From contig MU657219.1 of NCBI GenBank assembly GCA_026770575.1, positions 156,679 through 169,971 on the forward strand: 13,293 nt of DNA. Direction: 5' to 3'. Below are positions 1 through 10,100 of the stretch, piece after piece. The notes below the pieces were generated by a model. The model made no database searches. It saw only the letters and a list, made by a program, of their open reading frames with translations, and had not been told where the DNA came from. Positions within the stretch are counted from its first letter, which is position 1. The number at the start of each line of letters is the position of its first letter. Position numbers and translations under genes: made by a program. This stretch comes from Pelagophyceae sp. CCMP2097 (Eukaryota; Sar; Pelagophyceae).

Positions 1-277
1 ACGGCCGCAAAGGACGGTCGCAAAGGGCGGTCCTAAAGGACGGTCCTAAAGGACGGTCCCAAAGGGCGGTCGCAAAGGACGGTCCCAGAGGACGGTCCCA
101 GAGGGCGGTCCCAGAGGGCGGTCGCAGAGGATGGTCCCGAAGGACGGTCCCAAAGGGCGGTCCCAGAGGACGGCCGCAAAGGGCGGTCCCGGAGGACGGT
201 CGCAGAGGACGGTCCCAGAGGGCGGTCCCAGAGGATGGTCGCAAAGGGCGGTCCCGAAGGACGGTCGCAAAGGACGG
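1..277. repeat. 13-bp minisatellite, about 21 copies, running off the left edge
   Basis: The stretch reads as head-to-tail copies of a 13-bp unit, consensus RRAGGRCGGTCSC (for example AAAGGACGGTCCC, AGAGGGCGGTCCC). Substitutions are concentrated at a few positions: A/G at the start, A/G in GGAC/GGGC, and C/G/T near the end. The phase is kept throughout and the array begins mid-unit, so it continues to the left of the window. Because 13 is not a multiple of 3 and the unit has no stop, several frames stay open as artefacts. It is probably part of an intron or intergenic DNA upstream of the exon at 1095. Confidence 0.93.
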
Positions 278-695
278 GCCCTTTGGACAGTTCCATCGGA
301 GGGTCCTTTTAGGACGGCCCCTCGAAGGGCGGCCCCTCGAAGAACGGCCCCGGTGAACGCGGTCGTTTGGACGGCCGCTCCAAGACGCGAGGCCCCTCTC
401 GCAAGGCGCCCCGAGGCAAGGACCCTCGAAAAGGACACCACGGTCCCGACGGGCGGGCCCTTGGGCCGTCCCTTTGGAGAGTCCCTCGAAGCGATGCCAA
501 AGACGCCTCGGAGGCGGGTCCCGGATGCGACGGTCCCTCTCCTCGGTTTCCAAGGGCGGCGCCGAAGGGCGCTTCATTTGGACTGTTCCTTGCGACGGTC
601 CCGAAGGGGGGGGACTTGTGGGCGGTCCCTCGGCGGCGGTTCCGAAGAGGCGGTCCCTGGGAGGGCGGTCTTTCGCGGCGGTTCCGAAGAGGCGG

Positions 696-749
696 CCTTT
701 TGCGTTTTTGCATTGTGAAAGGTCCCTTTTGCGTTTTTGCATTGTGAAA
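696..749. repeat. 25-nt direct repeat, two copies
   Basis: CCTTTTGCGTTTTTGCATTG followed by TGAAA occurs at 696-720 and again at 725-749, identical over 25 nt with a 29-nt period. The T-rich unit stands out from the GC-rich surroundings. No function is seen. Confidence 0.93.
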
Positions 750-965
750 TGTCCGTTTTACAGCGCCGCCTTGGGAGGCCGACCTTTTCCCGGATTCGCC
801 GTCGGACCAAAGATGCGCGGGTCGAAAAAAAGGTGCTTTTCGAGCCGAACTGCCGCTCTGCAACGTCCCCGAAGACATGGCACCTCGGAAGCAACCCGAA
901 TCTTCGCCCCGCTGGGCCGCGTCAGACGATCGGGCCCTTTGGAAATCATCTTTTGAAAATGCCTC

Positions 966-1056
966 TTCGAAATGTTTGAAAAATGCCAAAAATTCGAAAT
1001 GTTTGAAAAATGCCAAAAATTCGAAATCGTTGAAAAATGCCAAAAATTCGAAAATC
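966..1056. repeat. 27-nt A-rich tandem repeat, three copies plus a partial
   Basis: Three head-to-tail 27-nt units start at 966, 993 and 1020, with TTCGAAATGTTTGAAAAATG then CCAAAAA in the first two. The third differs by TGT to TCG and a partial fourth follows at 1047. Since 27 is a multiple of 3, one frame reads as a 9-residue repeat on each strand, but it sits within 40 nt of a splice acceptor and has no gene-like context, so I treat it as intronic. Confidence 0.92.
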
Positions 1057-1094
1057 CCCCCCCGGCACGGCGGGTCGATTTCACTTTTCACTAG

Positions 1095-1162
1095 CGCCGG
1101 CGAGCCACGGCGCGGTGGACGACGCAGACGCAAACTACCTCGCGTACTTCAAACGAAGCTGG
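1095..1162 (+). CDS. Glycosyltransferase exon A (first visible)
   Basis: Begins after a pyrimidine-rich TTTCACTAG acceptor with two bases (CG) completing a codon from an upstream exon. It then reads PASHGAVDDADANYLAYFK-RSW and ends in phase 0 at TGG, followed by the donor GTGCGT at 1163. The D-A-D-x-N-Y-L-x-Y-F-K-R-S-W string matches the KRSW-containing segment I associate with the N-terminal domain of these algal CgeB-like proteins. The reading frame closes soon after 1163 (TGA/TAA in the GC-poor stretch around 1205-1215), supporting an exon end here. Confidence 0.8.
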
Positions 1163-4100
1163 GTGCGTTTCCACTTCCGTTTTGCGGCGCAAGTCGATGC
1201 GGCGAGTTTATAAAACACCGGCACCGAAGACTGCCTTGCGAAGACGTCGAAAGCGGCAATCTCGACGTGGACGCGGCTTGAAACGAATCCAACCGTCGCG
1301 GGGTTTTCACCGTCCCGGCGTTCGTTTCCATCGTGCTTCAAACGGCGGTTTCGCCGGCTTTGGCAAAGGCGCGGTCTCAAAAGCCAAAGCCGTCGGGACT
1401 CGCGACGAGAGCCGCCCTGGAAACGGCCCTGCAGAGTCCCAAACGGCCTCTTCGAGAACCGAGGCCAGACTCTGCGTGGAAATGGGACGAGCGCCCGTTC
1501 TTACGGCGCGCCCCGATTCGGGGTCCACTCTGCCACTCTTCGGGTTTCCCGAAGGTTCAAAGGGCCGAATGAGACGCATCCCGAAATGGGAAACCGCCGT
1601 GCCGTGCGCAAATCAAAAGCGGGCCTCGTTTGAAAGGGCCGTTGGAGAAAGACACTTTTGGCAAAAACCGCACCGACCCAAAGACCAAAGGGAATCGTGA
1701 AATCCGACGGACGGTGTATTCGACGGTGGCCACAGCGACCTTGCCACAGCGACCTTGCCGCAGGGGCCTTGTCACAGGCTCCTCGCCGCAGGGTCCTTGT
1801 CGCAGGCTCCTTGTCACAGGGTCCTTGCCGCAGGGTCCTTGCCGCAGGGTCCTTGCCACGGGGTCCTTGCCACAGGTGCCTTGCCACAGGGTCCTTGCCG
1901 CAGGGTCCTTGCCGCAGGGTCCTTGACACCTGGTCCTTGCCGCAGGGTCCTTGCCACGGGGTCCTTGCCGCAGGGTCCTTGCCACAGGGTCCTTGTCACA
2001 GGTGCCTTGCCACAGGGTCCTTGCCACAGGGTCCTTGCCGCAGGGTCCTTGCCACAGGGACCTTGTCACAGGTGCCTTGCCACAGGGTCCTTGCCGCAGG
2101 GTCCTTGCCAAAGGGATCTTGTCGCAGGGATCTTGTCGCAGGGATCTTGTATCAGGGACCTTGTCACAGGGTCCTTGTCACAGGGTCCTTGCCACAGGGT
2201 CATTGTCACAGGGGCCTTGCCACAGGCTCCTCGCCGCAGGGTCCTTGTCGCAGGCTCCTTGCCACAGGGTCCTTGCCACAGGGTCCTTGCCACAGGGGCC
2301 TTACCACAGGGGCCTTACCACAGGGACCTTGCCGCAGGGTCCTTGCCAAAGGGACCTTGTCACAGGGACCTTGCCACAGGGTCCTTGCCACAGGGTCCTT
2401 GTCACAGGCTCCTCGTCGCAGGGTCCTTGTCACAGGCTCCTTGCCACAGGGTCCTTGCCGCAGGGTCCTTGCCAAAGGGATCTTGTCGCAGGGATCTTGT
2501 ATCAGGGACCTTGTCACAGGGACCTTGTCACAGGGTCCTTGCCACAGGGTCATTGTCACAGGGGCCTTGCCACAGGGTCCTCGTCGCAGGGATCTTTAAT
2601 CAGGGACCTTGCCACAGGGTCCTTGCCGCAGGGTCCTTGCTGTAGGGTCCTTGCCACAGGGTCCTTGTCGCAGGGTCCTTGCCTTCGGGACCTTGCGGGA
2701 CGTTGTCACAGGGGCGTTGTCGCAGGGTCCTTGACACGTGCACCTTGCCGCAGGGACCTTGCCACAAGGTCCTCGCCACTGGGGCCTTGCCGCAGGGTCC
2801 TCGTCGCAGGGCCCTTTGTCACGTGTACCTTTTCGCAGGGTCCTTTTTCGAGAGGGAACACTTTGGCATTCGGCTTCTTTGAGAGGTGGACCCCAATGCG
2901 GCTTGTTGGGGATGTGGTTCCAGCGATGGCGGGGTGCTTGCTCTCGCATTTGCATCGGACTAGGGCGGGTTGGTGCACAAAGCCTTGCGGGGCGCGTATT
3001 CAAAAAAGCGACGAAAGGGCTCGTAGGGGTGTGCGAGGCCGGGTCTGCGAAAATGGGCCCGTCGGTTCATTCGGGCCTCGCCCAAACCCGGGGGCCCTCC
3101 TCCGGAGCAATCTCGACTGCGAAATCTGCGGCCCAAGTTCGGGGGCCAAGACAGAGGCCCAAGTCGTGGGGTGAGACCCCACGGAATCCAAGAAAGAAAT
3201 CAAGTCCTGCGGCGTCGTTGCGGTCCACCGTCGTTGCGGTCCCTCGGGTCGGTCGACAGGGTGGAAGGGCAGGCCTCTGATGCAAACAAGTACGAGCTTG
3301 CGCGGCGGAATTGTGGAGATGCGCAGTGGAGATGCACCGATTGTAGATGCACAAGCGCGACTCGCACCCTCTTCGCGCCCACGGCAGTCGGCACAAGAGC
3401 GGCGGCTACTTCCCCATGCCGTAAGTCCAAGGCCGGGTTTGGCAACGAAAACTGCGGGACACACTCACCGGCTCTCGGGCTTGAGACGCCATCGGCTCTC
3501 TCGGGCGTCCGATTGGACGTTGGAATCCGTTGGAGGGCCGTTGTGGAGAGGGCCCTTGTGGACGCTCGGGCCGTTGACCACGGGCCGTCGGTTCTGAGAC
3601 GTCTTTGCGGTCCATTCTTCAGCGGTCCATTTTCCCATTCGATTTCTTCCGTCGTGGGGATTGTGAGACCTCGGGCTTGGAGTATCCGAGAGAGCGGCGC
3701 GTCGAGAAGCCCTCAAAAGCCCACGTTGGCCCTTTGCCACCGTGCGGCGGTTCGGCGAAACTCGCGCGGGGCGAAACTCGGCGAAACTGCGGGCCGCCTT
3801 ACAACTTTGAGGGCACGGCGAGATGGCACGTTTCTGAAAAGAAGAGAGGCACTTTTGGCGTCGCATCGCCTTTTTTGAGACGGTGTTTCGGCACTTTTGG
3901 AACGTCGTGTCGCCGCAGCGGCGTCTCAAGGGCCTTTTTGAGACGGCACTTCATTGCCCATGGGTTTCTTCCTTTTTGAGCATGCACGTTTTTGAACTCG
4001 CAGGTACGCCATCGCGGACCAATACTTCGACTCTGCGAATCTCGGCCACGTCTCGCAGGCAAGACCACAAAAGACCACAAAATACCACAAAATCCCGCTA

Positions 4101-7100
4101 GGCCCGGCCGATTCACGTCGTCTCCACGCTCCGCGGCACCGCCGGAGGGCGCGGACGCACGCTCCGTTGGCTGCGTGCCTTGGCCTTGAACGAGGGCGCG
4201 ACGCCGGCGTCGGCTCGGTCGGGGCATCTGCGGCCGGCGTTGATACGACGGCACTTGGGATGGCCGCAGTTTGGGCCGCAGTTTGGATGGCCACGGCGAG
4301 CTTGCTCGATGCGGATTGAAACGGCCCCAGAGGCGCAAGGGCCGAAAAAGCGGATTCCTCGACAACGGTTCAAGGCGCCTTGTTCGATGCCCGTGGACAA
4401 AACGGCCTTTTGGGAAACGCGCCGAGGAAAGGAGCCCCTTCTCTCAGGCGGCCCTTGGAGGCGTCAAACACGGTCAGAGGGTCGAAAAAACGGCCCCGCA
4501 AAACCCAAAAAAGGCCCCCGCAAACGAGGCCCCGTCGAGAAGCGACGCTTGGAAACGGCGCCGCTCTGAAAACGGCGGCCCTGATAACGGCGGCGCACGG
4601 TGCCTCGAAAGAGGCCCGCCGAGAACGGTCCCGTTTCAACGGGGCCCTCGGAGACGACGCCCGTCTCGACGGCGATTTTCTGAGTTGACAAACGCCCCCT
4701 TGACGGCCACTCGAGACGGCGACTCGAGACGGCGCCTGGGCCGCTTCCGAGGCCCACGGTCCCTCGAGACGGCATCTCGAAAAAGGCATCTCGAAAAAGG
4801 CCCCTCTTCCAAAGCGCCTCTTCCAAAGCGCCTCTTCCAAGGCGCCTCTTCCAAGGCGCCGAGAGGGCGGCTCCGTCTCGAGGGCCCCGTCTCGGGGCCC
4901 TTGGACACGGCGCCGAAACGACGGCCGCTCTTTGACGGCGCCTCGAAAGAGGCCGCTCTTTGACGGCGCAAAAAGGCCCTCGTTCTCGAACCTCTGCTGC
5001 TCCAGCCTTTTCTCACCCTTTCAAAAAATGCCCCTTTGAAAACCCCACTCTCTACGTTGCTCGCTGGGCAAAGGCCACTTTCTCACATGGCGCTCGAGCG
5101 GCGCGTTTCCGGACTCGCCGCTGCCGCGCGCACCGAACTCGCTCGGTGGCATCTCGGTCATTTTTGGGGGTGGCTCGGGTTCGTTTTGAGTCTAAAAAAC
5201 CCTGAATACACAAAATGTTCTGAGATTTTAGACGCCGCGGAGCGCGCTCGACGCGCTAGGAAGCGGAGTCGCGGCGCTTGGCGCGATTGGCGCACGTGGT
5301 CAGCGATACATTTTGGACGTTTGGAAGGGGCTTGCTAGGCGCTTGTCTCGAACATGAGGGGTCCAACCACGATCTCACGAGGCGCCGGTGGAGCAGCGGA
5401 CGTGACTTGCGGGAAACGAGCCAGACTTAGAGGGGCCCCCGGACGGGGTGCGCCCTCTGAAGGGCGCCTCCTCGAGGGCGCCTCGAATGAAATCTCAGTA
5501 GGCGTGCGGGGTTCTTTTCGGCGACGTGCCCCGGGGACGGTGCCTTTCGAGAGTATGGGGCCCTGTGCGACCACAGTTGCCTGCCTGCATGGGACCCGCG
5601 CCGACGGGCGCCTTGAAACTCCTGGTCCCGCCGCTTCTCGAGGCGCGTGGTTCCGGAGCAGTGCGATTCCAAGTGGCCCTTGCGTGGTCTTCTATGGCCC
5701 TCAAAGAGGCTTTGCAAGCGACGTTTGCATTCGGCCAAGCGAGCGAACCGCCAGAGAGGCCTTTGAAACGTGGCGGCGCCGTCCACTGTGTCTTTGGGTT
5801 TTCGATGGATGCCGCACCGGGTGGCGGCGTTGTTCTTGCGTTGGGGCCAGCCCCGCGCGTGTTGCGGGCCGAAGCGGCGACTTTGCACCGTCGGATTTTC
5901 GACGTCGCCCAGCCGGCAAAGTCGCACGCTCCCCGAATATTTTGACTTGCATTACGCCCAAACGAAACGGACTACGATGGACAAACGTACGACACCTGTC
6001 TCCATGTCTGAAGATACGAGTCTAGAGCATCTCGCCGCTTGGCGTCGTCCGACTCGGCGAAAGAGGGGCCCTCGAGAAACGATTCACCGGACCGCATGGC
6101 CAACCGGGCCACGCGCAAGGCGCCTTTTCCAGCCATCATGTTTCGGCGCCGAGACGCGCCTTCAACACGCAGTGCGGCCCTGTCCGGTTGGGGCCGTTTC
6201 TTTGAGAGGGGCCCTTTTTGAGAAGAGAGGTTCATTTCCGTGGCTTTCGATCGGCCTCCCCTCGCGATGGAGCCCTTATCGGCACCGCCGCAAACCGTGG
6301 TGGCCTTTGGACTCGCGAGCCGCTCGGAAGGCGCCCCATGGGAAAATGCGACTCGCGAGCCGCTCGGAATGCGACGCACCCAAGACGATTGAAAAATGGG
6401 CGCACACGCCGTTTTTGCGATATTTTAAAAACTCCGCCTCTCCGAAGGCCCCGGACGGCCGTCGAGGCGACGCTTCTCGAGGCGGCCGTCCGGATTGAGG
6501 CCAACGTCTCCATGTCGTTTCGAGAGGGTCCGTTGGGCTCGTCTCGTGGGTCGGCTCAACATCCGTCCTGCAAACGGCGGCCTCGGAGGCGAATTCCTGG
6601 ACGGCACTCGGCCGAAACGCGGCCTGTCAAGAAGACGGCGGCCGAAGAGAGGCGGGTCCATTCGACCGCTCTCGAGAGAGAGACACGGCACTCGAGAGAG
6701 AGACACGGCACTCGAGAGAGACACGGCACTCGAGAGAGACACGGCCCTCGAGAGAGACGGCCCTCGAGAGTGACACGGCCCTCGAGAGAGAGACGGCCCT
6801 TGAGAGAGAGACGGCCCTCGAGAGAGACGGCCCTCGAGAGAGACACGGCCCTCGAGAGCGACACGACCCTCGAGAGAGACGACCCTCGAGAGAGACGGCC
6901 CTTGAGAGAGACGGCCCTTGAGAGAGAGACGGCCCTCGAGAGAGACACGGCCCTTGAGAGAGAGACGGCCCTCGAGAGAGACACGGCCCTCGAGAGAGAC
7001 ATGGCCCTCGAGAGACACGGCCCTTGAGAGAGACATGGCCCTCGAGAGAGACATGACCCTCGAGAGAGACATGGCCCTCGAGAGAGAAACGGCCTTCGAG

Positions 7101-10100
7101 AGAGAGACATGACCCTCGAGAGCGACATGGCCCTCGAGAGAGACACGGCCCTTGAGAGAGAGACGGCCCTCGAGAGAGAGACGGCCCTCGAGAGAGAGAC
7201 GACCCTCGAGAAGGGTCCCTCGAGACGCTCTCCAGGATGTGTTCCAGACGACGTCTGGAGTGCCGTCTCTCTGGCGGCTGACGTCGCACGAGGGCCCCTT
7301 CTTGACGGGCCACCAGGGCGGCCGTCGTTGAATGGGCGTGCATACTCTTTGGACTGACTCTTTCGAGATGGCGAATTCGACAGCCGTGGATTGGAAAGGA
7401 CGATGTCCCTTCGACGCGTTTTGGGGCCTTCGTGGTCCTTTTCACCGTGCACGAGTCTGAAAATTTGGAGAGGGAGGCGAGACGACGATGCCAAGGCGAA
7501 GAAAGGGCCGGAGCGACAGAGGCGTCTCTTGCAGAAGTATCGGCCCCAGAAAAGGCCCCTCGAGCCCGTTTTGCCAAACGCGGGACGTGACGCCCCTTTC
7601 GGAAAAAGGGTCCGTTGAAAAGGAAGGCGGTCCCTCGAGATTCAAAAAGCGTGCCAACGGTCGTCCTCCGCAACGCCGTCCACGGCAAAGGACGGGTTTG
7701 GGGCCTTTGAAAATGCTCAAAAGGGCCGTTGAAAGGGCCGTTTCCCGGACGGTTGGGTGCAAGATGCCACGTATGGATTTGATGCACCCGTCTCTTGAGG
7801 CGCATTTTTTGGTCCATTTGGCGCCTCCTAGGCTGGGCTTCCGACGTGGCCAGGCTCGGCCAGCTCTCTTCGGCGGGCCGAAGCGTCATCGACCGCGGCT
7901 ACCTCAAGACGATGCGGTCGGCCAAGATCGTCGTCACGTGCAACCCGACGGGTGCGCCACTTTGCAAATCGAGTCGGTTGAAATCGAGGAAAACGGGCGC
8001 CTCGCAGACAAGGCCGCCAAAGCAAGGCATGCACGAAGAAAAGGTCGCAAGGCGGCCCTGAAGAGACGGCGTTTTCAACGGCAAAGTCTAGAGCAGGGTC
8101 GACAAATTTGGGTCCGGGCCCGGGTCTTTGAAAACCCCACGACCCGCCGTGGCGAGGCCGGACCCGGACCCGCAACAACCCGGACCCGAGGCAGAGTGCC
8201 GAGACCCGGACCCGCCTCGCGGAAAATAAAGGCGACAAGAAATCCGAAGGAAGAGACTCGCCCAATTGAGCGATCAGTGGGCCCTGGGCGCTCGGCCCGT
8301 CGCCTGCGACGTCGGCCGAACGCGGATATTCCAGGCTCCCCAAGGGAGCCGAAGTAGTTTGTGTTTGCACCAGGGCACGTCGCCGAAAAGAATCGCCTCA
8401 GCCGCCTAAACTGTTGCGGATTTCGACGACTTTTGTTTGGCGACGTGCCCTGGTGCAAACACAAACTACTTCGGGAGCCTGGAATATCCGCCGCACGGCC
8501 GCAGAGCGCTCCGACTCGGCCCGCGGCGCTCGGCCCGTCGCCTGCGACGTCGGACGAGAACGCGGCGCCGCAGCGCCGCGCTCTGCGGCCGTGCGCGGCC
8601 GGTCTAGGCCCGCGGCGCTCGGCCCGTCGCCTGCGACGTCGGCCGAGAGTGCAGCAGCGCCTCGAGCTCCCGGCGGCGGCGGTCGATGCGCTGCGCGCTC
8701 TCGGCCTGCTTGAGAGTCCCAACACACAACACCCGCCATTACGACCCCATCTGCACTGGACGCGAGTCCAGTGTGAGGGCGCTACTAGCAGGCGCGCGCC
8801 TCGAGGCGTCGTATATCAGACCGGACCCGGACCCGACCTCGAGGCAGCCGGACCCGGACCCGGAATCGGGTCCGCCGGACCCGACCGTTGGGTCCGTGGC
8901 ATCGGCCGGACCCGGACCCGACCCCGAAAAAGGCGCGGGTCCTCGGACCCGGACCCTTTGTCGAGCCTGGTCGCGAGGGAGCCGCTAGAACAAGGGCCCC
9001 TTCTTACGGCAGTCCCTCGAGATTCCCATAAGTCCAAAAGAAATAAGGGCACCAAATTCCAAACGTGCAAAACCACAGAAATGCCACAATCTCACAAAGG
9101 CGGCGATTCGATGGAACGTATTGCCAATTTGTGTGCCCCTCTCAAAAAATTCGACTTTTGGGATTCAATATGGCTTGAGATTTTGACATGTTTGCTTTTG
9201 GATGTGGCCTTTTGGCCTTTGGGAAGTCAGGTGGGGACTGCTGTGCGAGGGGTATCGGCCATCAAGCCGGCCAAAAAGTGGCGCAAGGTTGTGCCTCCCA
9301 GAGGCCGCCCGCGGGGGTGGGCGTGGTCGCATTGGGCCCCCCGCCGTGTCCGTGGCATGATCAGCCTCGAGGAGGGCGCCTTGCAGGGGCCAGCGCGCGC
9401 CCCATATTTTGGACTTTATAAAATCGGGGCCTCGTGACCTTGGAACTGATTGTGCCTCCGTTTTGCAAAGGTTCGGGCCCGGCGGGCACTCGCAGGACCG
9501 GATGCGATGTGGCGGGGCGGGTCCATGCGCACTGGGGTGGTATACGACCGGCCCGTGCGAGTGCCGCGAGTGGCGCTTCAGACGAGGCAAAACGTACGAT
9601 TGTTTGCGCGTTTTTCACAACCGAATTTTGTGGGACGGGGCATCCTGGGACTCGGCGTCCTCTCTCACTCGCAACCGCGCCGAACCGACGAAGACTCCAG
9701 AAAGCCCTCTTTGGCGATATGCCTCGGACGACTTTGGGCCATGGTTTGGGTTCGGAAGCCTGCGCGACGTTTGGAAATCTGCCCACCCTTGCACGGCGCC
9801 TCTGAAGGTTCGAGGGACGGGGCTTTTGGGGTTTCCCTCTGAAGATGCCGTCCAGGTTGGCCATTCAAAGGCGCGGTTCTGGCCCTTGTCCCGGATTCGC
9901 ACTGCAGTGGCCGCGCCCCAAAGTCCAAAAGCAAAAAGGCCAATCCCCACAGGCGCCTTTGTGAGACTTTGGAATTGTGGCAATAGATTTGATACAATCT
10001 TAAATACCCGCCTTGGTCCGATTTTGAATGGCCTTTTGGTTTTGCTTGTGGGCGGCGCTTTGGCCTTATGGGAATCTCCACTGCTGTGCGACGGGCCCCG

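Larger units (their letters stand above)
278..1094. other. Non-coding, repeat-derived DNA; probably the 3' part of an intron
   Basis: I find no convincing exon here. From 278 to about 695 the sequence is degenerate GGNCGGTCCC/CGAAG material resembling decayed copies of the left-edge array. It is followed by a 25-nt direct repeat and a 27-nt triplicate (separate entries). The 3' end, TTTCACTTTTCACTAG at 1079-1094, is pyrimidine-rich and ends in TAG directly before an exon-like segment, so it fits a splice acceptor. If so, the upstream exon lies to the left of the window. Possible donors such as GTGAAC at 352 follow only repeat sequence and were not accepted. Confidence 0.6.
4175..7831 (+). other. 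Large intron of the glycosyltransferase gene (3657 nt)
   Basis: Donor GTGCCT, acceptor CGCCTCCTAG|G, phase 1 (alternative junction under exon D). From 4380 to 4990 it is low-complexity CGAAACGGCCCC/CCTCGAAAGAGGCC material, including twice a short CCTC-GAAA-GAGG hairpin (about 4602 and 4941) and a 14-bp repeat (4803-4858). An 8-bp inverted pair GTCTAAAA (5190) / TTTTAGAC (5226) brackets an AT-richer segment. The CTCGAGAG-rich array lies at 6668-7210. I see no further exon in 4990-6660 or 7215-7831. Confidence 0.65.

Noticed and set aside
1..300. CRISPR-like array
   Set aside because: Units are contiguous 13-bp tandem copies with no spacers, in a eukaryotic-type context.
33..441. Proline/arginine-rich repeat proteins over the left-edge array
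   Set aside because: A 13-bp unit without stops produces them in several frames at once.
1204..1218. TATAAAA-like sequence (also near 9416) as a promoter
   Set aside because: Both lie inside inferred introns with no downstream start or transcript evidence; isolated TATAAAA matches are expected by chance.
1658..3174. Very long open frames (up to 407 codons) on both strands through the 14-bp array
   Set aside because: The unit is stop-free and not a multiple of 3, so multiple frames are open and give the same 14-residue repeat in rotated form; there is no start context or non-repeat domain, and it lies between two in-phase exons.
5036..5338. 100-codon plus-strand frame with non-repetitive sequence (MALERRVSGLAAAARTELAR region)
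   Set aside because: Composition is less repetitive, but I recognise no motif, no phase-compatible splice sites join it to the glycosyltransferase, and the frame overlaps other open frames of similar quality.
5526..5945. 140-codon plus-strand frame, moderately protein-like
   Set aside because: No recognisable domain, overlapping alternative frames are equally long, and it lies within the intron defined by the exons at 4102 and 7832; kept only as a possible nested gene with little support.
6218..7889. Ser/Arg/Leu-rich or Arg/Glu-rich open frames on both strands over the CTCGAGAG array
   Set aside because: Explained by repeat composition; frames on opposite strands are equally open and no recognisable domain flanks them.
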